DNA from: Pseudovibrio sp. JCM 19062 | Lineage (GTDB): Bacteria; Pseudomonadota; Alphaproteobacteria; Rhizobiales; Stappiaceae | DNA: 12,045 nucleotides | Assembly: GCA_001310715.1 (NCBI GenBank) | Contig: BAXV01000091.1 | Coordinates: 1-12,045 of the forward strand | Direction: 5' to 3' | The notes under the pieces: model-generated | Told to the model about the DNA's origin: nothing | The model's database searches: none | Seen by the model: only the letters and a program-made list of their open reading frames with translations | Shown: in pieces, positions 1 through 8,780 of the stretch | Numbering within the stretch: position 1 is the first letter of the stretch | How the letters are laid out: every line of letters starts with the position of its first letter | Translations under genes and position numbers: made by a program

Positions 1-178
1 AGTAAGGTGAGGGAGTGTTGCAGATTGTAGAGGGGGTGTGGGCCACTCGTTGCAGAAGGCGGTGCTGGACTTTCGGGGGATGTGCTCTAAGTCTATTGGG
101 CAGCGGCTTCAATAATGTGCTAGGGGAACTACTTGGCGCGATGCAGGTGCTGTCCTATTTAATCTGAGTGAGCCTTTA

Positions 179-474
179 ATGACTGATGATATCTCCGTAA
201 TTTTACTTTGGCCGGGGCTTTTGAATCCGTTTGCCATATTGATTGCCGCTTATATGGCTACTACGCCAACCAGAAGGCGAAGATCTTTATTGCTGGTTTT
301 GCGGCAGCTGCGCTGAGCCTGTTTCTTGAAGGGATTATCAAGCTTATCGGGATCCCGATGCCGTGGAACCCTGAGGTTGGGCCTTTGGCGCTGTTTCCAT
401 TCCGCTTTGCCACGGGGATAGTTGTCAGTGCTATTGCTATGAAAATCGGGGCAAGCCGTCGCCGTACAAAGTGA
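179..474 (+). CDS. Small integral membrane protein upstream of gatB (frame broken once)
   Basis: I do not recognise a named family. The ATG at 179 opens MTDDISVILLWPGLLNPF, and the frame is lost at 256-257. Adding one G there (ATGGCTAC to ATGGGCTAC) joins it to GYYANQKAKIFIAGF and gives a 98-residue protein ending at the TGA at 472. The repaired protein has three hydrophobic stretches, at about residues 6-26, 34-57 and 66-88. A Pro/Trp-rich loop (IPMPWNPEVGP) lies between the last two, and the tail is basic (SRRRTK). It is therefore probably a small inner-membrane protein. Read uncorrected, only a TTG-started C-terminal part (208-474) remains open. The ribosome site before 179 is weak. It lies 235 bases before gatB on the same strand and could be cotranscribed with it. 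The function is unknown; only the membrane topology is supported. Confidence 0.65.
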
Positions 475-709
475 GTGCTACGGGCTTGCTGTACAGCGTG
501 GGGCAAGCTCCAGATGCTTCCGGCTCCCTTTTGACAGGCTTCTCCCCGAAATTTAGGCGCTGTGCTCAAAAAACGGGCGAAGATTCTCTTGCCATTATTG
601 GGTTGATGGCCTACCCAACACCCTTGAGAAATTAGGTGGTCTTCGTCGGCCCGCGTGTGCGTGGGTGGATTTGGTACGAAGACTTAAACGAACACAGGAT
701 ATTGATCGC

Positions 710-2197
710 ATGACGCTGCTTGTCGATACGCGTACGCCGGATCCGAAGAAATTCATTAAGGGCGCAACGGGCGACTGGGAAATCGTAATCGGCATGGAGG
801 TTCACGCTCAGGTGACCTCTGAGGCCAAGCTTTTCTCGGGCGCTTCTACCAGCTTTGGCAGCGATCCGAATAATAATGTGAGCTTGGTTGATGCAGCGAT
901 GCCTGGCATGCTGCCAGTGATCAACGAAGAGTGTGTGCGTCAGGCAATCCGCACAGGCCTTGGCCTGAAAGCGGAAATCAATCTGAAGTCCGTTTTTGAC
1001 CGCAAAAACTACTTCTATCCTGATCTGCCGCAGGGCTACCAGATCTCCCAGTTCAAACAGCCGATTGTTGGTGAAGGCATCATCCATCTGGACATGAAGG
1101 ATGGGGAACAGGTTGAAGTTGGCGTTGAGCGTCTGCATCTGGAGCAGGATGCGGGTAAATCCCTGCATGACCAGCACCCAACCATGTCTTTCGTGGACCT
1201 GAACCGTTCTGGCGTGGCACTGATGGAAATCGTTTCCAAGCCGGACATTCGCTGTGCTGATGAAGCCAAGGCCTACCTGACCAAGCTGCGCACCATTTTG
1301 CGTTACCTCGGCACCTGTGACGGCAACATGGATCAGGGCTCCATGCGCGCTGACGTGAACGTTTCTGTTCGCAAGCCGGGCGGTGAGTTTGGTACACGTT
1401 GCGAGATCAAGAACGTGAACTCCATCCGTTTTGTTGGTCAGGCGATTGAGTACGAAGCGCGTCGTCAGATCGGTATCTTGGAAGATGGCGGTAAGATTGA
1501 TCAGGAAACCCGCCTGTTTGACAGCGTGAAGGGCGAGACCCGCTCAATGCGTTCTAAAGAAGAAGCGCATGACTACCGCTACTTCCCGGACCCGGATCTG
1601 CTGCCGCTTGAGTTTACTCAGGAGCTGGTGGACGAGCTGGCTGCCAACCTGCCGGAACTGCCAGATGAGAAGAAGGCGCGCTACATTAAAGATTTCGGCC
1701 TGACACCATATGATGCAGACATTCTGGTTGCCGAGCGCGTGTCCTGTGACTTCTTTGAGGAAGTTGCCAAGGGCCGTGATGCGAAGCTGGCAGCGAACTG
1801 GGTGATCAACGATACGTTTGGCCGTCTGAATAAAGAAGGTCTGGATGTGACCTCCAGCCCGATCTCTTCCGAGCAGCTGGGTAAGATCATCGACCTTATC
1901 AAAGCAGGCACCATTTCCGGTAAGATCGCGAAAGACCTTTTCGAGATCGTTTGGACTGAGGGTGGTGATCCAGCACAGATCGTTGAAGATCGTGGCATGA
2001 AGCAGGTGACTGACCTTGGTGCGATTGAAGGCATCGTGGATGAGATCCTTGCAGGCAACACAGACAAAGCAGAGCAGGCTAAAGAGAAGCCAGGTATGCT
2101 TGGCTGGTTCGTTGGTCAGGTCATGAAAGCATCCAAGGGTAAAGCAAACCCGCAGGCTGTGTCTGACATGCTGAAGGCGAAGATCGGTCTGGAATAA
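710..2197 (+). CDS. gatB: Aspartyl/glutamyl-tRNA(Asn/Gln) amidotransferase subunit B
   Basis: GatB is the tRNA-binding and kinase subunit of the GatCAB complex. That complex converts Glu-tRNA(Gln), and in many bacteria Asp-tRNA(Asn), to the amide form in the cytoplasm. The 495-residue product has the usual family length. Seen in it are GMEVHAQ (28-34), [12 protein letters not shown] (103-114), [18 protein letters not shown] (163-180), [10 protein letters not shown] and the [11 protein letters not shown] block of the catalytic domain. A C-terminal GatB/YqeY domain starts near residue 345. I chose the ATG at 710 ([15 protein letters not shown], with AGGA at 696-699) over the longer TTG frame from 665, because family members begin just before this [12 protein letters not shown] segment. 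The frame is intact, unlike many neighbours. gatC and gatA are not in the window. A strong terminator follows the stop. Confidence 0.98.
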   Translation: MTLLVDTRTPDPKKFIKGATGDWEIVIGMEVHAQVTSEAKLFSGASTSFGSDPNNNVSLVDAAMPGMLPVINEECVRQAIRTGLGLKAEINLKSVFDRKNYFYPDLPQGYQISQFKQPIVGEGIIHLDMKDGEQVEVGVERLHLEQDAGKSLHDQHPTMSFVDLNRSGVALMEIVSKPDIRCADEAKAYLTKLRTILRYLGTCDGNMDQGSMRADVNVSVRKPGGEFGTRCEIKNVNSIRFVGQAIEYEARRQIGILEDGGKIDQETRLFDSVKGETRSMRSKEEAHDYRYFPDPDLLPLEFTQELVDELAANLPELPDEKKARYIKDFGLTPYDADILVAERVSCDFFEEVAKGRDAKLAANWVINDTFGRLNKEGLDVTSSPISSEQLGKIIDLIKAGTISGKIAKDLFEIVWTEGGDPAQIVEDRGMKQVTDLGAIEGIVDEILAGNTDKAEQAKEKPGMLGWFVGQVMKASKGKANPQAVSDMLKAKIGLE

Positions 2198-2226
2198 GCC
2201 GATCTTATAGCTTTAAAGATTTATAA

Positions 2227-2255
2227 GGCCCGCCAAACTGGTGGGCCTTTTTTTT
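2227..2255 (+). terminator. Rho-independent terminator of gatB
   Basis: GGCCCGCC (2227-2234) pairs with GGTGGGCC (2240-2247) with one G-T wobble across a 5-base loop. The stem can extend by two A-T pairs and is followed directly by eight Ts. It starts 29 bases after the gatB stop, so gatB is the last gene of its transcript. Confidence 0.93.
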
Positions 2256-2257
2256 GT

Positions 2258-2292
2258 TGTAAACAAAATAAACCTCCACCTCTGGTGGAGGT
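2258..2292 (-). terminator. Second hairpin, best read as a minus-strand terminator
   Basis: ACCTCCACC (2272-2280) and GGTGGAGGT (2284-2292) form a perfect 9-bp stem with a 3-base loop. On the minus strand the stem runs into TTTATTTTGTTT, a T-rich tail. On the plus strand it is followed only by CTTTAAC. Two back-to-back hairpins imply convergent transcription, with a minus-strand transcript arriving from the 2300-2700 side. It might instead simply back up the gatB terminator. Confidence 0.6.
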
Positions 2293-2294
2293 CT

Positions 2295-2640
2295 TTAACT
2301 TGGCAAATGCGACCGGGTCTTCATCTCTGTCCATCTGCGCCTGACCCGTGTGTCTGTCTTCACGGGGGCTGGGAGGCTCCATATCTGTTGCAGGGGTGAG
2401 GACGGCACTGGCTTCCATAGGATTGGCCTTTAGGGCTGGCAAAGGCTGGTTTGCCTCCTTTTGCGATGCAGAGCCAGAAACTTCTCAAAATTTGAGGGCT
2501 GTCGCTCGTCTTTACCAAAGAGTTCGGGATGGGAATCTGCCTTGCGGCAGGTGGCTCGGTTTGATCTGATCTTAAGTGTCCGCTGTTCATCCCGTTCAGC
2601 GTGTTATTCAAGATCTGACATAAGACCTTGACCAATGGAG
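2295..2640 (-). other. Intergenic stretch with a possible broken minus-strand ORF or structured RNA
   Basis: No intact gene can be defended here. On the minus strand, one frame reads in a protein-like way from about 2615 to 2480 (ending PSNFEKF). Adding one base at the AAA run 2478-2480 would carry it into a second frame containing MEASAVLTPATDMEPP and MDRDEDPVAFAKL. That frame, however, has no stop before the terminator hairpin, which argues against it. The minus strand also shows RNA-like folds: GATCTT/AAGATC (2568-2573 and 2610-2615) enclosing CGCTG/CAGCG, and CTGCC-GCAA-GGCAG, a GNRA-capped hairpin, at 2537-2550. Function unknown. Confidence 0.25.
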
Positions 2641-2946
2641 ATGCCTGCTTTTGGTGGGTTTGGGGTGAGAGCGTGGTGGAAACGTGTCCATCAAATACCG
2701 CATCCCTAATATCTCAGTGATTATAGTAGGTTAGAAATACTTAACAGGGTTAATTTTGTCTGTGAATCATCGCTTCAATGCCAGTTCATGACCACATCTC
2801 CGCCTTATTGCGCCACGATAAACTTCAGGTGATCAGGCGTTATGTAGACTTGTCTGGTCTAAGTTCGGGCCTCTGCTAGAACTTATAGTTGTGTAGTACG
2901 TAGAAACACTGCAATTTGTTACATATGAAATCTTGGGGGCGTCTCG
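2641..2946. other. Leader region of the opg operon
   Basis: About 300 bases lie between the last doubtful ORF and opgG, with no open frame of useful length on either strand. The region is AT-richer than the genes around it and presumably holds the opg promoter, but no -35/-10 pair stands out. A small inverted repeat TTAACagggTTAA (2741-2753, arms TTAAC and GTTAA) is the only clear operator-like site. Confidence 0.4.
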
Positions 2947-4552
2947 TTGCTTAATCAACGAAGTAATTTTCTATCCAATATGGCTGTATTGGGCGTGATT
3001 TGCTCCGGTGTCGGGTTTGGGGCAGTCTCTTCTTCTTTTGCGGCTGATGTTGCAACGAAAGCGCTCAGTCTCAGGTTCCGTTTACCTTTGGCACACTTGT
3101 GCAAAGATGAAGGCTCAGGCACAGGAAGCCTATGCGGAACCAACGACCGAATTGCCGGGCGCGCTGGCGGCGTTAGAGTACGATGGATATCGGAAAATTG
3201 GCTATAAGCGCGACCGCAGCAAATGGAAGGACACAGAGAACTTTAGAGTTCATGCGTTCCATCCGGGATGGCTGTTTAAACATCCTCTGAAAATCTATGA
3301 GGTGAGCGAGGGTGCGGCTCAACCATTCGTGTTTGAAGCTGCTGACTTTGACTATCATGATGCGGAGTTAAGTGCATCGCTGAGTGAGGTTTCTTTCCCC
3401 GGTGTGGCCGGGTTTCGTCTGCTGAACCCACTGAATGTGGAAGACCAGATGGATGAACTGGTTGCCTTTTTAGGTGCCAGCTATTTCCGCGCTCTGGGTG
3501 CGGGCAATACCTATGGTCTGTCTGCCCGTGCGCTGGCTATTGATACGGCCAGTGGCCGGCCAGAGGAATTTCCCAGCTTCACAGCGTTTTACCTTGGCAA
3601 GCCGGTGGACGGCGCAAGCGCGGTGACCGTGTGGGCGGAGCTTGATAGCAAGTGTGACAGGTGCGTATCAGTTACGTTCAAGCCGGGGCAGCAGACAGAA
3701 GTGGATGTGACGGCGCATCTGTTCTTCCGCAGTGATGTGGAGCGGCTTGGTATTGCGCCTTTGACCTCCATGTACCTTTACGGCGAAAATGACAGGACCG
3801 GGTTTGATGATTTCAGACCAGAAGTACATGACAGTGACGGGCTGAAGCTGCGCTTTGCCAATGGAAAAACCTCGTGGCGGCCTCTTACCAATCCGAACAA
3901 TCTGCAGCTTTCCTTTCTCGATGCAAAAAGTCCGGTTGGTTTCGGGTTGATGCAGCGCGACAGAGATCTGGAACACTATCAGGATCTTGAAGCGCGCTAT
4001 GATAAGCGCCCAAGCCTTTGGATCGAGCCTCTTGGTGACTGGGGGGACGGGTCTGTCATGCTTGCGGAAATTCCAACGGATCAGGAAATCAACGATAACA
4101 TCGTTGCGTTCTGGTCGCCGGATCAAGACGTGAAAGCAGGTGATGAGCTGTCATTCCACTACAAGATGTACTGGGGCGATGAAGTTGGTCACTCTGAGCA
4201 GGTGTTGATGCCTGTTTCGCAAACGCGCTCTGGCAAGGCGGGGCATTCAGCCTCAACCGAGAACTCGCTGACCCGTAAGTTCGTCGTGGACTTTGATGCC
4301 TCCTTGTTTACGGAGAGCGGATTGAACGGTGAGCAGCTTGTGCGTGCAAAACCATCAATCGACAACACGGCTTTGAACGGAACAGTCGACTTTGTGGACA
4401 TCCGCTACATTGAAGAGTTGGGTATCTATCGTGTGTTTATGGATGTTTCCCGCGATGATCTGAGCGTGCCGGTGGAATTGCGCCTTCAACTGACTGATGG
4501 CGAGAAAGTAGTTTCTGAAGAATGGCTTTACCAGTGGGGGTGGAGTTCATGA
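2947..4552 (+). CDS. opgG: Periplasmic glucan biosynthesis protein OpgG/MdoG (frame broken twice near N-terminus)
   Basis: OpgG is a secreted protein needed to make osmoregulated periplasmic glucans. Relatives in this family act as glucan-cleaving or transglycosylating enzymes. The large frame from 3107 onward matches MdoG throughout: LGASYFRALGAGNTYGLSAR, LAIDTASGRPEEFPSF, PLTSMYLYG, RPEVHDSDGL, GFGLMQRDRD and EIPTDQEINDNIVAFWSPDQ. The signal peptide is in a different frame: LGVICSGVGFGAVSSSFAADV, with cleavage likely after SFA. Two single-base additions rejoin it: a G near 3062 (…KAAQSQVPFTFGTLVQ) and an A in the AAA at 3103-3105 (…VQKMKAQAQEAY). The repaired protein is about 535 residues from the TTG at 2947, or 524 from the ATG at 2980. 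The exact start is uncertain; an ATG at 2925 lies in another frame. The stop overlaps the opgI start (ATGA). Confidence 0.9.
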
Positions 4553-4764
4553 AACCTGTGAAATCTGAAATGTCTTCTACAAATGTTGAGTTGAGCAGCG
4601 GTCCGTTTGCACCGCTTGCCATGCCAGTTCAGGATCTTTCTGCGGATGAGAGCTGGTTTGTTCTGGCTTGGCGCCGTGTGCGGCTCGGGCGTACTGATGC
4701 TGTTGCACTCCCTGCCAAGCGGGCACGGCTGCAGAAAGCCACCTCTATCTTTTCGGAGCGGTAA
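4549..4764 (+). CDS. opgI: OpgI-like small protein between opgG and opgH
   Basis: This is a 71-residue soluble protein with no membrane segment. Its ATG at 4549 overlaps the opgG stop (ATGA), and its TAA is followed three bases later by the opgH ATG, so translation of the three is probably coupled. In Rhodobacter sphaeroides a small gene, opgI, occupies this slot and is needed for glucan backbone synthesis; I assign the name by position and size, not by a recognised motif. The N-terminal half is Ser/Pro-rich and contains FAPLAMPVQDLSADESW. The C-terminal half is basic (AWRRVRLGRT, LPAKRARLQKATSIFSER). The PLAMPVQDL segment loosely recalls the MPIAAS…LPKTDI start of the long cytoplasmic N-terminus of enterobacterial OpgH. 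OpgI may therefore be that region encoded separately; this is inference. Confidence 0.7.
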   Translation: MKPVKSEMSSTNVELSSGPFAPLAMPVQDLSADESWFVLAWRRVRLGRTDAVALPAKRARLQKATSIFSER

Positions 4765-4767
4765 TAT

Positions 4768-6515
4768 ATGGAAAAGCCGTTTCGCGACGGGGTAGGGCAC
4801 CGCCGGGCTGCGGCTTTTGTCTTCTGTCTGGCGTTGTCCCTTAGCTTTACTGGGCTGTTTTATGCAGCTTGAGTGCTGATGGCCTCAATATCTATGAGTT
4901 TGTGCGGATTGTCCTGCTGTTTGTCAGCACCCTCTGGCTTTCCTGGGGCGGGGCGACCGTTCTGCTGGGCTTGCTTTACGCCCGTTCGGTCGCGTCTCTT
5001 GATGCTGATCCGCAATCGCTGCCTCCTGAAAGAACGGCGATCCTGATGCCGATCTATCATGAAGATGCGCCGGAAGTTGCCGCACGTCTTGCTGCGATGA
5101 TGGATGATCTGCGCGTTCAAAATGCAACACACCTGTTTCACTGGCATGTACTTTCTGACAGCCGTAATGACGAGATTGCTGCGCTGGAAGAGCAGGTGGT
5201 GCGCCAGTTGCTTGTGCGGTATCCGGAGCAGAAGATCTTCTACCGTCGCCGGACGGAAAACCATGGCCGCAAAGCCGGCAACGTTGCCGAGTTTGTGCAG
5301 CGCTGCGGCGGGGCTTACCGCTACATGGTTGTTCTGGATGCGGACAGCCTGATGCGGCTGATACGCTGGTGCATATGGTTGGCCGAATGGAAGCGGAGCC
5401 GACCCTTGGTCTGCTTCAGACTGTGCCTATGCTGGTTGGCCTGAAGAGTTACTTTGGCCGCAACCTGATGTTTGCCTCCGGCATGTTTGGCCGCGCCTTT
5501 GCGTTTGGTCTGGCTGCCATGCAAGGGGAGTGCGGGCCATTTTGGGGTCACAACGCCATTATCCGCACAAGGGCCTTTGCCTCTAGCTGCGGTTTGCCGG
5601 AACTGGATGATACAGCGGCGTTTGGCGGTCATATTCTCAGTCACGACAGCGTGGAAGCGGTGCTTATGGCACGTGCGGGCTGGCGGGTGGAGTGTGATCC
5701 GCGCATTACCGGGTCCTACGAGGCGGCGCCGAGAATATTCTGGGCTACGCGGCGCGTGACCGGCGCTGGTGTCAGGGCAACTTGCAGCATTCCCGTGTGG
5801 TTGCGGCACGTTCGCTCAAGCCGTGGGGACGCTTTTCCTTGCTGCTTGGCATTATGTCCTATCTGAGTTCTCCGGTCTGGGCAGTGTTTCTTCTGGCCAG
5901 TTTGTTCGCGCCGTTGGATCTGCCGGTGCTGGAGGCTTATACCTTCCAGAACCACCTTCCGGTTCTTGGCCATATCCCGATCAGTGCTGCCTATGAAGGT
6001 GCAGCGCTATTGTTCGGCGTTATTGCTTGTTGGTTCTGCCCAAAGCACTTGTTGTTTTGAAAGAGGTCTTTCTGGGGGCCGAAAACACATCCCGCAAGGG
6101 GGTGCTTGGAGGACTGGTGGAGCTGATCAGCTCTGCGGTGTTTGCCCCGATCCTCATGGCTTTCCAATGCCGCTCCGTCTTTGAGGTTCTCATAGGCCGC
6201 GACAGCGGATGGACCAATGCACACCGCGACGCCGCCCGCTTGCCGTTGCGCGAGTGCCTCCGCTCTGTCTGGTGGGTGAGCGCTGTTGGCGCGCTGGCCA
6301 TGGGCCTGAGCTGGATCGGCGAAGCTGCGCTGTGGCTCTGGGTGATGCCGGTTGCCCTGCCAATGCTGCTCGCGCCGTTCATTATCTGGGCAAGCTCATG
6401 GGATGTGGGCGGCCGGACCGCCGAACGACTGGGGTTTGTGCTTTCCCGTGATCAACAGGGTGCAAAGCAACTGCTCGGGCATGTGGAAAAATACTCCGCA
6501 GAACTTAGGGTGTAA
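4768..6515 (+). CDS. opgH: Glucan glucosyltransferase OpgH/MdoH, family 2 membrane enzyme (frame broken four times)
   Basis: OpgH is an inner-membrane processive glucosyltransferase. It polymerises the backbone of osmoregulated periplasmic glucans from UDP-glucose and passes it to the periplasm. The sequence appears as five open pieces in three frames. They join into one 583-residue protein when single bases are added at 4868 (T), 5355, 5723 (G) and 6026 (T). The joins read smoothly: FYAA-LSADGLN, DADSLM-ADTLVHM, GSYEGGAENIL and GVIALLVLPKAL. GT-A motifs are all present: AILMPIYHEDAPEV, FYRRRTENHGRKAGN, VVLDADSL, FWGHNAII, ILSHDSVEAVLMARAGW and RDRRWCQGN (the Q/RxxRW-type element). Two membrane segments precede the catalytic domain and several follow it. 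As written the gene could make no full protein. It is shorter at the N-terminus than the E. coli enzyme. A terminator hairpin follows. Confidence 0.9.
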
Positions 6516-6534
6516 TCTCCTTATCTGTGCTTTC

Positions 6535-6577
6535 GGGGCCACATCAACAGCCGAGCAGGCGGGATGTGGCCCTCTTT
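6535..6577 (+). terminator. Terminator-like hairpin closing the opg operon
   Basis: GGGCCACATC (6536-6545) pairs perfectly with GATGTGGCCC (6563-6572), with a further G-T pair outside. The loop is 17 bases and the tail is short and only partly T-rich (TCTTTG). It lies 20 bases after the opgH stop, separating opgGIH from the following glycosyltransferase gene. The weak T tract may allow read-through. Confidence 0.7.
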
Positions 6578-6638
6578 GTATCTGGCCGTTTCTCGTGGGT
6601 CTAAGCTTGCTGTCTGAGCCTCTGATGGGGATGCCTGG

Positions 6639-8194
6639 ATGCCGGAAGAGACAGTATCAACCGATTTTGGTGGCGCCCTGCCGGTGTCATCGTTCTGATT
6701 TCAGTATACTTGCTGCTACATATGCTTCTGCGTGGCTACTTCTCGCCCACACTGAGCACAGATGACATGTTTGAGAACGTGTTTGTCCAGCAGCTGAGGC
6801 TCGGCTATCAGGTACGCCAGCCACCACTTTATGAGTGGATGCTTTTTGGGTTTCAGAAGATCTTCGGGCCGACGATCTGGAGCTTCCTCACTCTTAAATA
6901 CCTGCTGTTGCTGTGTTTTGCGCTGTTTATCTATGGTGTTGCACGGCAGGCCATCAATGATAGCAAACTGACAGCGCTTGCTGTTTATTCCTACGTGGCG
7001 CTCTACCAGATCGGCTTTAACCTGCATGAGGGGGTGACCCACACCGCCGTACTGCTCGCAGCCTCGGCCGCAACTGTTTATTTCTTTCTTCGATTTTTGA
7101 AGAATGGGACACTGGGAACAGCTATTTTTCTGGGCATTACCGTTGGTCTTGGAATGCTTTCCAAGCACTCCTACGTCTTGGTGCCGGCCTCTGTATTCCT
7201 CGCTGCGCTCAGTGATGGTTATTGGCGCGCGCGGCTCAGGTTTCCGCTTTTGATCGTTGCTGGTGTTGTTGCCGCTGCGGTGTATTCGCCGTACATCTAT
7301 TGGGTCATAAGCGGTGAGCAGCCTCTCATCGGTTCTGCTTACTGTGATGCGCGATGGAGAGCTGGGGATTGGCTGCGCCAGATCCTGACTGGTGAGCTGC
7401 GATTATTGCTCAGTGTATTGGGCTTTTCCGTGCCGTTCCTGCCGGTGGTCTTGCTGGCGTTCTTTCCCAGCCTGTATCGCGGTGAGAAGAGAGAGGTCAT
7501 CGATCCAGTTACGCAGGCCGCGGGCCGGTTGCTTCAGCGGGCGCTATTTTTTGCTCTGGGGCTGGCGTTTATCGGCGTCGTGCTGAGTGGAGCGCAATAC
7601 ATTAAAGAACGGCACATGTATCCGGTGCTGCTGCTGCTTCCTATTGTGATGTTCTACCAAATCTCGCTGCGGCGCTATTCCACCAGATCGGTGGTGGTAT
7701 ACAGCAGCGTTCTTGCTTTACTTGTTGCGGTGGTCTTTGGTGTTCGCATCGCAGGTTTTCTGGCACCTGATAAGAACATGTGTGGTGGTTATTGTCGCCA
7801 TATGAAGCCCTTTTATAAACTAGGGGAGCAGCTAAAAGCCCAGTTTCCCGAAACCGAGCGCGCCACAATCATCTCGCTGGATGAATATACGGGCGGAAAT
7901 CTGCGGGTTAGCCTGCCCGAGGCGCGCCATATTATCCATAGCTTCCGACCGAACACCGCGCGACGCCAAGACTGCTTCATCGTTTGGGATATGGGCGATA
8001 ACGGAGCTCAGCGCAGTTTGCTGGAGGCACTTGCGAGCGCTGGGTTTCATCTAGATGAAGCACCTGCACCCGACAAGATATTGGCGTTACGCCAGATAGA
8101 TGCAAGTTGGCCACATTTGTGGAAGGAGGATAGTTTCCGTACAACCACGTTCGGGGTCGCGAAGGTTGAAGGCGATTCTGATATTTGTCGCTAG
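6639..8194 (+). CDS. Glycosyltransferase family 39 (ArnT/PMT-like) membrane protein (frame broken once near start)
   Basis: This is a polytopic inner-membrane glycosyltransferase of the kind that transfers sugars from a polyprenyl-phosphate donor on the periplasmic side. The body (from about 6668) shows the family's first-loop acidic motif in LSTDDMFENVFVQQL, then VRQPPLYEWMLFGFQKIFGP, at least eight hydrophobic segments, and a C-terminal soluble part from about 7760. In-frame start codons (for example TTG at 6710) cut the first helix. The ATG at 6639 reads MPEETVSTDF, and adding one T to the TTTT at 6665-6668 continues it as WWRPAGVIVLISVYLLLH. This restores a complete first helix and gives 518 residues. 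The acceptor is unknown; proximity to opgH suggests, but does not show, an envelope-glycan target. It is not the acyltransferase OpgC. Confidence 0.85.
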
Positions 8195-8212
8195 TTCATA
8201 TTGAGTGTTTTG

Positions 8213-8665
8213 ATGTTGAAGATACGTATTGCCCGCACTGAGGACCTTGATGCAGTTGTGCGGATGATGAACGCAGGTGCTTCCTCCCAACGGGGGCACT
8301 TGGAAAATGATGAAATGGAAGCATACGAGATTGCGTTTTCGGCTATCCAACAGTGCCCAAACACCAACATTTATGTGGGGGAGCTGGCGGAGGGAGGCCC
8401 TGTTGCAACGTTTCAGCTTACTTTTGTGAAGGGGCTTGCTTTCAATGGGAAGCCCCGCGCACAGATCGAAAGCATGCACACCCGTGCTGATATGCGTGGC
8501 AAAGGGTTAGGCAAACAGATGCTTACTCAAGCGGTGAAGCTGGCTCGGGACAACGGGTGTAGTATGGTACAACTGACGTCAAACAAAGAACGCAGAGATG
8601 CGCATCGCTTTTATTCCAGCAATGGATTTGTACCGAGCCATGAGGGCTTCAAGCTGATTTTCTAA
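8213..8665 (+). CDS. GNAT-family N-acetyltransferase
   Basis: The 150-residue single-domain protein is predicted to transfer an acetyl group from acetyl-CoA to an amine. MLKIRIARTEDLDAVVRMM is the typical GNAT opening strand and helix. RADMRGKGLGKQML (91-104) is the pyrophosphate-binding motif A of the R-x-x-G-x-G type. HRFYSSNGFVPSHEGFKL near the end is the usual C-terminal FYxxxGF element. The ATG at 8213 is preferred; a TTG at 8201 adds four residues, and neither has a strong Shine-Dalgarno site. It starts 18 bases after the glycosyltransferase stop, so the two are probably cotranscribed. The substrate cannot be told from sequence. Confidence 0.93.
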   Translation: MLKIRIARTEDLDAVVRMMNAGASSQRGHLENDEMEAYEIAFSAIQQCPNTNIYVGELAEGGPVATFQLTFVKGLAFNGKPRAQIESMHTRADMRGKGLGKQMLTQAVKLARDNGCSMVQLTSNKERRDAHRFYSSNGFVPSHEGFKLIF

Positions 8666-8780
8666 GCATTAACTGGCATGAAGGCGATTGTGTCCGGCTG
8701 TGATGTTTTGGATTAGTTTAGAGCCCGACCCACTAGGTCCTCATCAGTAATTTCGTCAAACGGTTTTCGTAGGTGTCTTT

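Noticed and set aside
1..178. C-terminal end of an upstream gene
   Set aside because: All three plus frames are short or interrupted and none shows a recognisable protein end. Given the frame breaks elsewhere a gene cannot be excluded, but it cannot be supported.
532..560. TTGACA promoter for gatB
   Set aside because: TTGACA is present at about 534, but the sequence 17 bases further (TAGGCG) is a poor -10 element, so the promoter is not supported.
2348..2569. Plus-strand ORF starting MCLSSRGLGGSISVAGV
   Set aside because: It has no ribosome site and no family resemblance, and it follows directly after two terminator hairpins. It is probably a chance frame.
2520..2620. A complete 5S rRNA gene on the minus strand
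   Set aside because: Only the CCCATCCCGAACTC segment matches. The closing helix of the 5' and 3' ends and the usual flanking helices cannot be found.
4768..6515. opgH as a true decayed pseudogene
   Set aside because: All breaks are single missing bases, motifs are intact and there are no other stops. The same pattern occurs in unrelated neighbours, so sequence error is the simpler reading, though unproven.
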